The position numbers were made by a program, and so were the translations under genes. From positions 240,519 through 304,518 of the forward strand of contig NZ_BMVR01000011.1 of NCBI RefSeq assembly GCF_014650815.1: a DNA stretch of 64,000 nucleotides, given 5' to 3'. The notes beneath the pieces were generated by a model, which worked only from the letters and a program-made list of their open reading frames with translations, was not told the origin of the DNA and did no database searches. This DNA is from Streptomyces flavofungini (GTDB lineage: Bacteria; Actinomycetota; Actinomycetes; Streptomycetales; Streptomycetaceae). This document shows positions 41,296 to 50,182 of the stretch, piece after piece (position 1 is the stretch's first letter; each line of letters begins with the position of its first letter).

Positions 41296-42270
41296 ATGAC
41301 GTGGTGGTGCACGGGGGTGCGGTGGCGGGTCGGTGGCGGGCCCGTTCTGGGGTGGTACGCGCCGGGGCGGGGTGAGCGGGAGAGTCCGCTGGCGTTCGGG
41401 GGCGCGGTGGCGTTCCGGGTCCGGGGCGGGCGGCGTTGTCTCGGGGTGTGGCGGGGCGGGCGGTGGACGGCCTGTCCGGTGGGCGCGGCGGTGCCGGGGC
41501 GGGTCACGCGGGCGCAGTGCGAGGAGTGTGCCCGCGTCGACCGGGCGCACTCGGTCGCGGCGGACACGTTCGCCGACGACCCTCGGCCGTACCACGTGTA
41601 CGTGGCGTGGTTCGGGCCCGGCCTCGTCAAGGTGGGGATCACGGGGGTCGCGCGGGGCGGGGCGCGGCTGCTCGAACAGGGGGCCGTGGCCTACACCTGG
41701 CTCGGGCGGGGGCCGTTGATGGCGGCGCGGCGGACGGAGGAGCTGCTGCGGACCGCGCTCGGCGTGCCGGACCGGATTCCGTACGAGCGCAAGCGGGCCC
41801 TGCGGGCGCGGTTGCCCGGAGTGGCGGAGCGGGCGGGGGAAGTGGCGGAGGTGCATCGGAAGGCGGTGGCGCTCGGCGGGTGGCCCGAGTCGTTGGAGCG
41901 GTTGCCCTGCGGAGTCGTGGACCACGGTGGGGTGTTCGGCCTTGACGCGCTCGGGGGCGAGGGGCCCGGCGGGGAGGGGCGGGTCGTGGACGAGTTGGTC
42001 GACGGTGGGGCCGTGGTGGGGGAACTGGTCGCTGCGGCCGGGCCCGACCTGCATGTGGATGTGGGGGCGGGAGCGAGAGGGGGAGTGGGGGCGGACTCGG
42101 GGGCTCGTGGGCGGGGGTTGGTGATCGACAGTCGGTTGCTGAGCGGGTGGCGGCTTGTGGCGGTGGAGGGGGAGGGGGAGCGGGGTTCGGTGGGCTCCGG
42201 GGGTTCGGGGTGGTCGGGGGTGACGGTTCCGGTGCGGGGGATACCTGTGGTGCAGGGCGGGTTGTTCTGA
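41296..42270 (+). CDS. DUF2797 protein
   Basis: A 324-residue protein matching the actinobacterial DUF2797 family, of unknown function. Conserved-looking parts are TACPVGAAVPGRVTRAQCEECAR (three Cys, possible zinc site; split: TACPVGAAV, TRAQCEECAR), YHVYVAWFGPGLVKVGITG and ARLLEQGAVAYTWLGRGPLMAARRTEELL. The VYVAWFGPGLVKVGIT segment resembles a GIY-YIG-like strand pattern, so nuclease ancestry is possible but unproven. The C-terminal third is Gly/Val-rich. The start MTWWCTGVRW at 41296 is the most plausible. Confidence 0.8.
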   Translation: MTWWCTGVRWRVGGGPVLGWYAPGRGERESPLAFGGAVAFRVRGGRRCLGVWRGGRWTACPVGAAVPGRVTRAQCEECARVDRAHSVAADTFADDPRPYHVYVAWFGPGLVKVGITGVARGGARLLEQGAVAYTWLGRGPLMAARRTEELLRTALGVPDRIPYERKRALRARLPGVAERAGEVAEVHRKAVALGGWPESLERLPCGVVDHGGVFGLDALGGEGPGGEGRVVDELVDGGAVVGELVAAAGPDLHVDVGAGARGGVGADSGARGRGLVIDSRLLSGWRLVAVEGEGERGSVGSGGSGWSGVTVPVRGIPVVQGGLF

Positions 42271-42271
42271 G

Positions 42272-42360
42272 GGCTCGTGGGGGGCCTGCGGCTGGGCTCG
42301 TGGGGGACACCTGTGGCTGGGCTCGTGGTGGGGCCTGCGGCAGGGCTGTGGTGGGGCTCC
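42272..42360. repeat. GGGCTCGTGGTGGGGCCTG-type degenerate repeats
   Basis: Four loose copies of a unit beginning GGGCTCGTGG and containing CCTGCGGC follow the DUF2797 stop. They are not coding. No promoter is evident, though a start for the next gene must lie between here and 42463. Confidence 0.6.
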
Positions 42361-42463
42361 GCGGGCCGCTTCGTAGACCGGAAGGCAAAGTCCTGCCGCC
42401 CGTTCGGCAATAACGGGGCCCGAGGGTGGACAGGGGCTCGGCGCACAGCGGACGGTGGGTGCC

Positions 42464-42868
42464 ATGAGTGATCAAGAGTTTGGTGCCGCAGCCGCCGGGA
42501 CCGGGTCGCCGCGGGTCACCGCGGACAGCGATGCCGTCGGCCGCACCCGTCCCGCCCCTCCCTTCGAACCGCCCTACTACGCCGTGGTGTTCAGCTCCCT
42601 GCGCGCCCAGGGGGACAACGGCTACGACGCGACCGCCGAGCGCATGGACGAGCTGGTGGCCTCCGTGCCGGGGTTCCTCGGGGTGGACTCGGCGCGGTCG
42701 CCGGGCGGGTTCGGCATCACCGTCGCCTACTTCCGCGACGAGGAGGCCATCGCGGCCTGGCGCGACGACCCGGAGCACCGCGAGGCGCGGGCGCGGGGCC
42801 GCAAGGAGTGGTACGAGGGCTACGCCGTGCACGTGGCCAAGGTTGAGCGGAGCTATGGCCTTGGGTGA
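42464..42868 (+). CDS. Antibiotic biosynthesis monooxygenase (ABM) domain protein
   Basis: A 134-residue small protein with one ABM/Dabb-like ferredoxin-fold domain (about 40-125). Motifs are YYAVVFSSLRAQGDNGYDATAERMDEL (in part: YYAVVFSSLRA) and FLGVDSARSPGGFGITVAYF, ending ARGRKEWYEGYAVHVAKVER. Members act as cofactor-free monooxygenases or as unknown-function house-cleaning proteins. The GTG at 42455 is an alternative start. It overlaps the amidohydrolase gene by 14 bases, so the two are translationally linked. Confidence 0.86.
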   Translation: MSDQEFGAAAAGTGSPRVTADSDAVGRTRPAPPFEPPYYAVVFSSLRAQGDNGYDATAERMDELVASVPGFLGVDSARSPGGFGITVAYFRDEEAIAAWRDDPEHREARARGRKEWYEGYAVHVAKVERSYGLG

Positions 42869-43769
42869 CGCCTTGGACGGGGAGGAGGTGGCCGAGGCCG
42901 CGAGGGTCACCGAGTTCTGGGGGCGGCTCGGGCTGCCCGGACTCGTCGACGTACACACGCACTTCATGCCGGAGCGTGTCCTCAGCAAGGTGTGGGACTA
43001 CTTCGACTCGGTCGGGCCGCTCACGGGCGTGAAGTGGCCGATCGTGTACCGGCACGACGAGGAGCGGCGGCTCGCCGTGCTGCGCGGGTTCGGGGTGCGG
43101 GCGTTCACGTCGATGCTGTACCCGCACAAGGCGGGCATGGCGGAGTGGCTGAACGGCTGGGCCGCGGAGTTCGCCGCGCGGACGCCGGACTGCCTGCACA
43201 CGGCGACGCTGTTCCCGGAGCCGGACGTCGGGCGGTATGTGCGCGCGGCCGTCGAGGCCGGGGCGCGGGTGTTCAAGTCGCATGTGCAGGTGGGGGCGTA
43301 CGACCCGAACGACGCGGCGCTCGACCCGGCGTGGGGGCTGCTCGCGGAGGCCGGGATTCCGGTGGTGATGCACTGCGGGTCGGGCCCGGCGCCCGGCAAG
43401 CACACCGGGCCGGAGCCGGTGGCGCGGCTGCTCGCACGGCACCCGCGGCTGCCGCTGGTGGTGGCGCACATGGGGATGCCGGAGTACACGGACTTCATGG
43501 ACCTGGCCGAGCGGTACGCGCAGGTGCGGCTCGACACGACGATGGCGTTCACGGACTTCAGCGAGGAGACGGTGCCGTTCCCGCGGGCCGAGCTGGGGCG
43601 GCTCGCGGACCTCGGGCTCGGCGGGCGGATCCTGTTGGGGACGGACTTCCCCAACATTCCGTACGGGTACGTCCACCAGCTGGAGGCGCTGGCGGGGCTC
43701 GGGCTCGGCGACGACTGGCTGCGGGCGGTGTGTCACGGGAACGGGGCGGAGCTGTTCGGGCTGGAGTGA
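42855..43769 (+). CDS. Amidohydrolase family TIM-barrel protein
   Basis: A 304-residue metal-dependent hydrolase of the amidohydrolase-2/ACMSD-like family. Metal-ligand candidates are visible: HTHFMPERV (HxH), HCGSGPAPGKHTG, VVAHMGMPEYTDF and LLGTDFPNIPYG (Asp). Members include decarboxylases and hydrolases of aromatic acids; substrate is unknown here. ATG 42855 lies inside the end of the ABM gene with GAGCGGAG upstream. The pair may form one small catabolic unit. Confidence 0.92.
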   Translation: MALGDALDGEEVAEAARVTEFWGRLGLPGLVDVHTHFMPERVLSKVWDYFDSVGPLTGVKWPIVYRHDEERRLAVLRGFGVRAFTSMLYPHKAGMAEWLNGWAAEFAARTPDCLHTATLFPEPDVGRYVRAAVEAGARVFKSHVQVGAYDPNDAALDPAWGLLAEAGIPVVMHCGSGPAPGKHTGPEPVARLLARHPRLPLVVAHMGMPEYTDFMDLAERYAQVRLDTTMAFTDFSEETVPFPRAELGRLADLGLGGRILLGTDFPNIPYGYVHQLEALAGLGLGDDWLRAVCHGNGAELFGLE

Positions 43770-43982
43770 GGGCGGCCACCGGCGGCGGGCTCGGACCGCG
43801 CTGCGGCGAGGGCGGCCTTGCGGCGGGGGCGGCCTTGCGCGAGCTCGGCCCCGCGTGCGGGCGGCCCGGCCGGGCCCGGGTCCGGACCCGGCCCCGCCCA
43901 GCCCGGTCCGGCGGAGCGTTTTCTCAGGGAATTCACAGGAAGCCGAAAGCCCTCTCTCACGGCCGCCGACCACGCTGAAGCC

Positions 43983-44729
43983 ATGACCACGACCTCGCCC
44001 CAGGGGCGTACCGAACTGCTCAGGCCGGACGGGAGCCGCGTCCGCGTACTCGTCGTGGACGACGAGGTGTCGCTCACCGAGCTGCTGTCCATGGCACTGC
44101 GGTACGAGGGCTGGGAGATCCGCAGTGCCGGGGACGGCGCCGGTGCCGTGCGGGCCGCGCGGAGCTTCCGGCCGGACGCAGTCGTGCTCGACATGATGCT
44201 GCCGGACATGGACGGCCTGGCCGTGCTCGGGCGGCTGCGCCGTGAACTGCCCGACGTGCCGGTCCTGTTCCTGACGGCGAAGGACGCCGTCGAGGACCGG
44301 ATCGCGGGGCTCACCGCGGGCGGCGACGACTACGTGACCAAGCCGTTCAGCCTCGAAGAGGTCGTCGCGCGGCTGCGCGGGCTCATCCGGCGGTCCGGCG
44401 CGTCCGGGCGGCGCAGCGAGTCGGTGCTGGCCGTGGGCGATCTGACCCTCGACGAGGACAGCCACGAGGTGACGCGCGGCGGCGACTCCATCCACCTCAC
44501 CGCCACCGAGTTCGAGCTGCTCCGCTATCTGATGCGCAATCCGCGGCGCGTGCTCAGCAAGGCGCAGATCCTCGACCGGGTGTGGAGCTACGACTTCGGG
44601 GGCCAGGCCAACGTCGTCGAGCTGTACATCTCGTATCTGCGCCGGAAGATCGACGTCGGGCGGGAGCCGATGATCCACACGCGGCGGGGCGCCGGGTATC
44701 TGATCAAGCCACCCGCCGTGGCGGCGTGA
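43983..44729 (+). CDS. OmpR-family response regulator
   Basis: A 248-residue response regulator. The receiver (about 20-135) has the acidic pair VVDDEV, phosphoacceptor Asp70 in VVLDMMLPDMDG and Lys in YVTKPFSLEEV. The C-terminal winged helix (about 150-245) has TATEFELLRYLMRNPRRVLSKAQILDRVW. It is TrcR-like. The start ATG at 43983 is 214 bp after the amidohydrolase stop. It overlaps the sensor kinase gene as GTGA and heads a four-gene unit. Confidence 0.95.
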   Translation: MTTTSPQGRTELLRPDGSRVRVLVVDDEVSLTELLSMALRYEGWEIRSAGDGAGAVRAARSFRPDAVVLDMMLPDMDGLAVLGRLRRELPDVPVLFLTAKDAVEDRIAGLTAGGDDYVTKPFSLEEVVARLRGLIRRSGASGRRSESVLAVGDLTLDEDSHEVTRGGDSIHLTATEFELLRYLMRNPRRVLSKAQILDRVWSYDFGGQANVVELYISYLRRKIDVGREPMIHTRRGAGYLIKPPAVAA

Positions 44730-46558
44730 GCCTCCCGGACGGCGCCCGCACCCGAGAGCCCGGAGAGCCGCGCTTCCCCAGGCGCCTCGCCCGCAAGCCC
44801 GGCAAGCCCCGCAAGCCCGGCAAGCCCCGTAAGCCCGGCAAGCCCCACAAACCCCGCACCCTCCGCACCCGCCTGGTCGTCTCCGCCGTCGCCCTCATCG
44901 CCGTCGTGTGCGCGGTCATCGGCACGGTCACGACGCTGACGCTGCGGTCGCACCTGTACGACCAGTTGGACGGCTCGCTGGCGCAGGTCTCGGGGCGGGC
45001 CTCCGGGCCGCCGCTCGGGACCGTGCTGCCCGGCGGACACCGCGGCGCCGGGCCGGACGACCGGAGCCCGGACGCCCGGGACCCGGACGACCAGCGTCCT
45101 GAACGACGTGATCCGCTGAAGTTCGTCACCGCCGGACCGCAGGAACTCGGCACCATCGGCGCCGTCGTGAACAGCGACGGCACCGTGGGCACCGGCGTCA
45201 TCAGCACCGAGGCCGACAGCAGCACCGCCCCCGGCGCCGCCTCCGACCGGCTCGACGCCGACCAGCTCGCCGCCCTCGCCGCCGTGCCCAGGGACGGCGA
45301 GTCGCACAACGTGGACGTACCGGAACTCGGCGAGTACCGCGTCGAGTACGCCGGCGGCATGAACGGCGACTACCTCGTCGGCCTGCCCACCACCAAGGTC
45401 GGCAACACCCTCAGCACCCTCGTCGTCACCGAGGTCAGCGTCACCGCCGGGGGCCTGGTCGCCGCCTCGCTCGCGGGCGCCGCCATGGTCGGTGTGGCCC
45501 TGCGGCCGCTGCGCCGTGTCGCCGCCACCGCCACCCGCGTGTCCGAACTGCCCCTGCACAGCGGCGAAGTGGCCCTGCACGAGCGCGTCCCCGACGCCGA
45601 GGCCGACGCCCGTACCGAGGTCGGCCAGGTCGGCGCCGCGCTCAACCGCATGCTCGACCACGTCCACTCGGCGCTGCACGCGCGCCAGCGCAGCGAGACC
45701 CGGGTGCGCCAGTTCGTCGCCGACGCCAGCCACGAGCTGCGCACCCCGCTCGCCTCCATCCGCGGGTACGCCGAACTGACCCGCAGGGGACGGGAGGAGA
45801 CCGGCCCCGACACCCGGCACGCCCTCGGCCGCATCGAGTCCGAGGCCACCCGGATGACCGGCCTGGTCGAGGACCTGCTGCTCCTTGCCCGCCTCGACGC
45901 GGACCGCCTCGACACGGTCCGCGGGGACACCGGCCGCACCGGCCGCACCGGCCGCACCGACCTCGCCGACCTTGCCGACCTCAAAGGCAGCGCGGCCCGC
46001 CCCCTGTCCTACGAGCCCACCGACCTCGTCCCCCTCGTCGTCGACGTCCTCAGCGACGCCCGCGCCGCGGGGCCGGACCACATCTGGCGCCTCGACCTGC
46101 CGTCCGAGCCTGAGCGCGATCCAGTTCCCGAGCCCGTGCTCGTCCTCGCCGACCCGGCCCGCGTCCACCAGGTCCTGGTGAACCTCCTCGCCAACGCCCG
46201 CACCCACACCCCGCCGGGCACCACCGTCACCGCCCGCCTGCGCCGCGCGGGGCACGGGGTCTGCCTGGACGTCGCCGACGACGGGCCCGGCATCCCGCCC
46301 GAGCTGCTCCCGCACGTCTTCGAACGGTTCGCCCGCGGCGACTCCTCGCGCTCGCGTGCCCACGGCTCGACGGGCCTCGGCCTCGCCATCGTGCAGGCGG
46401 TCGTGGCCGCGCACGACGGCTCCGTGACGGTGGCGAGCGAGCCGGGCGGGACGGTGTTCTCGGTGCGGCTGCCCGCGTACACCGAGTCCGCTTCGTACGC
46501 GGACGGCACGCCGCCCACGTACTCACAGACGGGCCACAGCCTCAGCACACAGCCCTGA
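44726..46558 (+). CDS. Sensor histidine kinase (HisKA/HATPase)
   Basis: A 610-residue membrane sensor. An Arg/Lys/Pro-rich start with KPGKPRKPGKP repeats precedes TM1 (about 50-75); a large extracytoplasmic domain (about 76-230) follows, then TM2 (about 235-258), HAMP, the DHp domain with phosphoacceptor FVADASHELRTPLASIRGYAEL (His in SHELRTP) and the HATPase domain with LVNLLANARTHT, DVADDGPGIP, FERFARGDSSR and GSTGLGLAIV. A Gly/Arg/Thr repeat loop lies in the DHp-HATPase linker. The GTG start overlaps the response regulator stop. Confidence 0.95.
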   Translation: MSLPDGARTREPGEPRFPRRLARKPGKPRKPGKPRKPGKPHKPRTLRTRLVVSAVALIAVVCAVIGTVTTLTLRSHLYDQLDGSLAQVSGRASGPPLGTVLPGGHRGAGPDDRSPDARDPDDQRPERRDPLKFVTAGPQELGTIGAVVNSDGTVGTGVISTEADSSTAPGAASDRLDADQLAALAAVPRDGESHNVDVPELGEYRVEYAGGMNGDYLVGLPTTKVGNTLSTLVVTEVSVTAGGLVAASLAGAAMVGVALRPLRRVAATATRVSELPLHSGEVALHERVPDAEADARTEVGQVGAALNRMLDHVHSALHARQRSETRVRQFVADASHELRTPLASIRGYAELTRRGREETGPDTRHALGRIESEATRMTGLVEDLLLLARLDADRLDTVRGDTGRTGRTGRTDLADLADLKGSAARPLSYEPTDLVPLVVDVLSDARAAGPDHIWRLDLPSEPERDPVPEPVLVLADPARVHQVLVNLLANARTHTPPGTTVTARLRRAGHGVCLDVADDGPGIPPELLPHVFERFARGDSSRSRAHGSTGLGLAIVQAVVAAHDGSVTVASEPGGTVFSVRLPAYTESASYADGTPPTYSQTGHSLSTQP

Positions 46559-46584
46559 CAGAGCGGTTGGCGAGCGTCGGACGC

Positions 46585-47895
46585 ATGCCAACCGACTTCC
46601 CCGACGGGGCCCCGGGCACGTTGCCGACGCGGGCGCACCTGCCCGCGCACAGCGTCCGACGTGACGTACCGACGGCCCCCGTCCTCGACATCGTCATCCC
46701 CGTCCACAACGAGGAGAAGGACCTGCGGCCGTCCGTGCGCAGGCTGCACGACCACCTCATGCGGACCTTCCCGTACCGCTTCCGCATCACGATCGCCGAC
46801 AACGCCTCCACGGACAGCACGCCGCAGGTGGGGGCGCGGCTCGCGGCGCACGTCCCGGACGTGACGTACGTACGCCTGGCGGAGAAGGGGCGCGGCCGGG
46901 CGCTGCGGGCCGTCTGGTCCGCGTCGGACGCGCCCGTGCTGGCGTACATGGACGTGGACCTGTCCACGGACCTCAACGCGCTGCTTCCGCTGGTCGCGCC
47001 GCTGATCTCGGGCCACTCGGACCTGGCGATCGGCTCCCGGCTCGCGCGCAGTTCGCGGGTCGTGCGCGGGCCGAAGCGGGAGTTCGTCTCGCGGACGTAC
47101 AACCTGATCCTGCGCGGCTCGCTGCACGCGCGGTTCTCCGACGCGCAGTGCGGGTTCAAGGCGCTCCGGGCGGATGTGGCGCGGGAGTTGCTGCCGCTGG
47201 TCGAGGACACCGGGTGGTTCTTCGACACGGAGATGCTGGTGCTCGCCGAACGCGCGGGCCTGCGCATCCACGAGGTGCCCGTCGACTGGGTCGACGACCC
47301 CGACTCGACCGTCCACATCGTCAGGACGGCGGCCGAGGACCTGAAGGGCGTCTGGCGCGTGGGCCGCGCGCTCGCCGTCGGCGCGCTCCCCCTCGACCGG
47401 CTCGCGCGCCCCTTCGGTGACGACCCGCGCGACCGCCGACTCCCGGGCGTCCCGGGCGGGCTGGCCCGCCAGCTCGTCGGCTTCTGCGTGGTCGGCGCGC
47501 TCTCCACGCTCTGCTATCTGCTCCTGTACTCCGGTTTCCGTACGTTCACGGGGGCGCAGGCCGCCAACGCGCTGGCCCTCCTCGTGTCCGCCGTCGCCAA
47601 CACCGCGGCCAACCGGCGCCTCACCTTCGGCGTCCGCGGCCGGGCCCGCGCGGTCCGCCACCAGGCCCAGGGCCTGGTGGTCTTCGCCATCGGCCTGGCC
47701 CTGACCAGCGGCTCCCTCGCGCTCCTCGACGCGGCCGCCGCGCACCCCGCGCACGGCACGGAGCTGGCCGTCCTGATCGTCGCCAACCTCGCGGCGACGG
47801 TCCTGCGCTTCCTGCTCCTGCGGACCTGGGTGTTCCCGGACCGGCGTACGGAACCGGCGCCTTGCGACACGTACGAAATGAGGAACTCCCGATGA
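46585..47895 (+). CDS. GT2-GtrA bifunctional glycosyltransferase
   Basis: A 436-residue protein. The N-terminal GT2 domain (about 30-260) carries DIVIPVHNEEKDLRPSV and the DxD motif YMDVDLSTDL and resembles dolichol/polyprenyl-phosphate mannosyltransferases that make lipid-linked sugar donors. The C-terminal GtrA-like domain (about 290-425) has about four membrane helices and may flip or hold the lipid-linked product. With the GT39 protein that follows it suggests donor synthesis and use in one operon. The ATG at 46585 is preferred over a TTG at 46567. Confidence 0.92.
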   Translation: MPTDFPDGAPGTLPTRAHLPAHSVRRDVPTAPVLDIVIPVHNEEKDLRPSVRRLHDHLMRTFPYRFRITIADNASTDSTPQVGARLAAHVPDVTYVRLAEKGRGRALRAVWSASDAPVLAYMDVDLSTDLNALLPLVAPLISGHSDLAIGSRLARSSRVVRGPKREFVSRTYNLILRGSLHARFSDAQCGFKALRADVARELLPLVEDTGWFFDTEMLVLAERAGLRIHEVPVDWVDDPDSTVHIVRTAAEDLKGVWRVGRALAVGALPLDRLARPFGDDPRDRRLPGVPGGLARQLVGFCVVGALSTLCYLLLYSGFRTFTGAQAANALALLVSAVANTAANRRLTFGVRGRARAVRHQAQGLVVFAIGLALTSGSLALLDAAAAHPAHGTELAVLIVANLAATVLRFLLLRTWVFPDRRTEPAPCDTYEMRNSR

Positions 47896-50090
47896 CCACG
47901 ACCAACCCACCCGCCCCCGCCCCGGTGGCGGTCCCCGGAGGGGCGCCGGAGGGGCACCGGCGCGCGGCCGGACTCCCCGCACGCCTCTGGCGCGGTCGCG
48001 CCGACGACGCGCCCTGGGTGCGCCCCGCCTTCCTCGGCCTGCTCCTCGTCACCGCCGCGCTGTACGTCTACGACCTCGGCGCCTCCGGCTACGCCAACTC
48101 CTTCTACTCCGCCGCCGCGCAGGCCGGTGGCCAGAGCTGGAAGGCGCTGTTCTTCGGCTCGCTGGACGCGGGCAACGCCATCACGGTCGACAAGCCCCCG
48201 GCCGCGCTGTGGCCGATGGCCCTGTCGGTACGGCTCTTCGGCCTCAGCTCGTGGGCGATCCTGCTGCCGCAGGCGCTGATGGGTGTGGCCACGGTCGCGG
48301 TCCTGTACGCGGCCGTACGCCGCCGCTTCAGCGCCGCCGCCGGGCTGCTCGCGGGCGCGGTGCTCGCGCTCACGCCGGTCGCCGCGCTGATGTTCCGCTT
48401 CAACAACCCCGACGCGCTGCTCGCGCTCCTGATGACCGTCACCGTGTACTGCGTGCTGCGCGCCCTGGAGCACGGGCGCACCAAGTGGCTGGTGTGGGCG
48501 GGCGTCGCGGTCGGCCTCGCGTTCCTCGCGAAGACCCTGCAGGCGTTCCTGATCCTGCCGCCGCTGGCGGTCCTGTACGCGGTGTGCGCGCCGGTGCGGC
48601 TGCGCAAGCGCCTCGGCCAACTCGCCCTGTCCGGGCTCGCGATGGTCGTCGCGGGCGGCTGGTGGGTCGCGGTCGTCGAGCTGTGGCCCGAGTCCTCGCG
48701 GCCGTACATCGGCGGCTCCCAGCACAACTCCTTCCTGGAGCTGACCTTCGGCTACAACGGCCTCGGCCGCATCAACGGCGAGGAGACCGGCAGCGTCGGC
48801 GGGGGCGGCGGACCCGGTGGCGGCGGTGGCCGGTGGGGCGAGACCGGCCTCGGCCGGATGTTCGACTCCGAGGTGGGCGGCCAGATCTCATGGCTGCTTC
48901 CGGCCGCGCTGGTCCTGCTGGTCGCGGGCCTGATCGTGACGTGGCGGGCGCGCCGGACGGACACCGCGCGGGCGGCGTTCGTGGCGTGGGGCGGCTCGCT
49001 CCTGATGACCGCGGCCGTCTTCAGCTTCATGGCCGGGATCTTCCACCAGTACTACACGGTGGCCCTCGCCCCCTACCTCGCGGCGCTCGTCGGCATGGGC
49101 GCGACCGTCCTGTGGGAGGAGCGCGCCAAGGCGTGGGCGGGCGCGGCGCTCGGCATCGCGGTCGCCGGTACGGCCTGGTGGGGGTACGAACTCCTCGGCC
49201 GCACCCCGGACTACGTGCCGTGGCTGCGCTGGGCCGTCCTGGTCGCGGGCCTCGCGGGCGCGGCGGGGCTGCTGCTCGCGGCCCGGCTCGGGCGGGGGCT
49301 CGCGCTCGCGGCGGTCGGCCTCGGCCTGGCGGCGTCGCTCGCGGGTCCGGTGGCGTACATGTGGTCCACGGTGGACAGCCCGCACACGGGGTCGATCGTG
49401 ACGGCGGGGCCCGCGGCGGCGGGGCGGATGGGCGGGCCTGGCGGGGGGCCGGGTGGTGGGGGTGGTCCCGGTGGGCCTGGCGGGGGCGGGGACGGCGGAG
49501 GGCGGCCTCCGGGTCAGCAGGGTCAGCAGGGTCAGGGGCCAGCCCAGGGGCAGGGGAACCAGCCTCCCGGCCGGCAGGGCCAGGGCCAGCCCCAGCAGAA
49601 CCAGCCTCCCGGCCAGCCAGGCCAGGGTCAGCCCCAGCAGAACAACCAGCAGCGCGGCCAACGCGGCGGCATGGGCGGTGGCGGCGGCATGGGCGGCCTC
49701 CTCAACGGCGCTCAGGTCGGCGCCGAGGAGAAGCGCCTCCTGGAGGCGAACGCCGACGACTACACCTGGGCCGCGGCCGCCATCGGCTCGCAGAACGCGG
49801 CGAGCCACCAACTCGCCACCGGCGAACCGGTGATGGCCATCGGCGGCTTCAACGGCAGCGACCCGTCCCCCACCCTCGCCCAGTTCAAGAGCTACGTGGC
49901 CGACGGTCGCATCCACTACTTCATCGCCGGAGGCGGCATGGGCGGCGGTGCAGGCGGCGGCAGGGCAGGCGGCACCGGCGGCAACGAGGAAGGCGCCGCC
50001 ACGCAGATCTCCTCCTGGGTCACGGAGAACTTCACCGAGGTCACCGCGGGCGACGCCACGTTCTACGACCTGACCGAACCCAAGAGCTGA
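47892..50090 (+). CDS. GT39/ArnT-like membrane glycosyltransferase
   Basis: A 732-residue polytopic enzyme using polyprenyl-phosphate sugar donors. The luminal/outer loop motif GDLDAGNAITVDKPP (here SLDAGNAITVDKPPAALW) with its acidic residues is present near the N-terminus, followed by about ten helices. Residues about 525-590 form a Gly/Pro/Gln-rich segment (GQQGQ, PGQ and QQN repeats), then a globular end with TWAAAAIGSQNAASHQLATGEPVMAIGGFNG (in part: PVMAIGGFNGSDPSP). Acceptor unknown; envelope glycopolymers or proteins are likely. Overlaps the previous gene as ATGA. Confidence 0.92.
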   Translation: MTTTNPPAPAPVAVPGGAPEGHRRAAGLPARLWRGRADDAPWVRPAFLGLLLVTAALYVYDLGASGYANSFYSAAAQAGGQSWKALFFGSLDAGNAITVDKPPAALWPMALSVRLFGLSSWAILLPQALMGVATVAVLYAAVRRRFSAAAGLLAGAVLALTPVAALMFRFNNPDALLALLMTVTVYCVLRALEHGRTKWLVWAGVAVGLAFLAKTLQAFLILPPLAVLYAVCAPVRLRKRLGQLALSGLAMVVAGGWWVAVVELWPESSRPYIGGSQHNSFLELTFGYNGLGRINGEETGSVGGGGGPGGGGGRWGETGLGRMFDSEVGGQISWLLPAALVLLVAGLIVTWRARRTDTARAAFVAWGGSLLMTAAVFSFMAGIFHQYYTVALAPYLAALVGMGATVLWEERAKAWAGAALGIAVAGTAWWGYELLGRTPDYVPWLRWAVLVAGLAGAAGLLLAARLGRGLALAAVGLGLAASLAGPVAYMWSTVDSPHTGSIVTAGPAAAGRMGGPGGGPGGGGGPGGPGGGGDGGGRPPGQQGQQGQGPAQGQGNQPPGRQGQGQPQQNQPPGQPGQGQPQQNNQQRGQRGGMGGGGGMGGLLNGAQVGAEEKRLLEANADDYTWAAAAIGSQNAASHQLATGEPVMAIGGFNGSDPSPTLAQFKSYVADGRIHYFIAGGGMGGGAGGGRAGGTGGNEEGAATQISSWVTENFTEVTAGDATFYDLTEPKS

Positions 50091-50109
50091 GGCCCCGCCA
50101 CCAAGAAAT

Positions 50110-50167
50110 TATACAGCGTATGGGACTTCCTATACAGTGTATATCCACCGTCGATGTACACCGTATA
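50110..50167 (+). promoter_or_regulatory. Three 13-bp operators TATAC-N3-GTATA upstream of the DHA2 gene
   Basis: TATACA-G-TGTATA (perfect) at 50131-50143, with related sites TATACAGCGTATG at 50110-50122 and TGTACACCGTATA at 50155-50167. Centre-to-centre distances are 21 and 24 bp, near two helical turns. They are AT-rich islands in a GC-rich region, directly ahead of the exporter start, and likely bind the TetR protein encoded just downstream. Confidence 0.85.
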
Positions 50168-50182
50168 AGAGAAGGAGTCCTG

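Noticed and set aside
48209..50182. An apparent large fusion running from the GT39 gene region into the DHA2 exporter
   Set aside because: The upstream part is an out-of-frame reading of the GT39 gene. The exporter has its own ATG with ribosome site GAAGGAG and operators between the genes.
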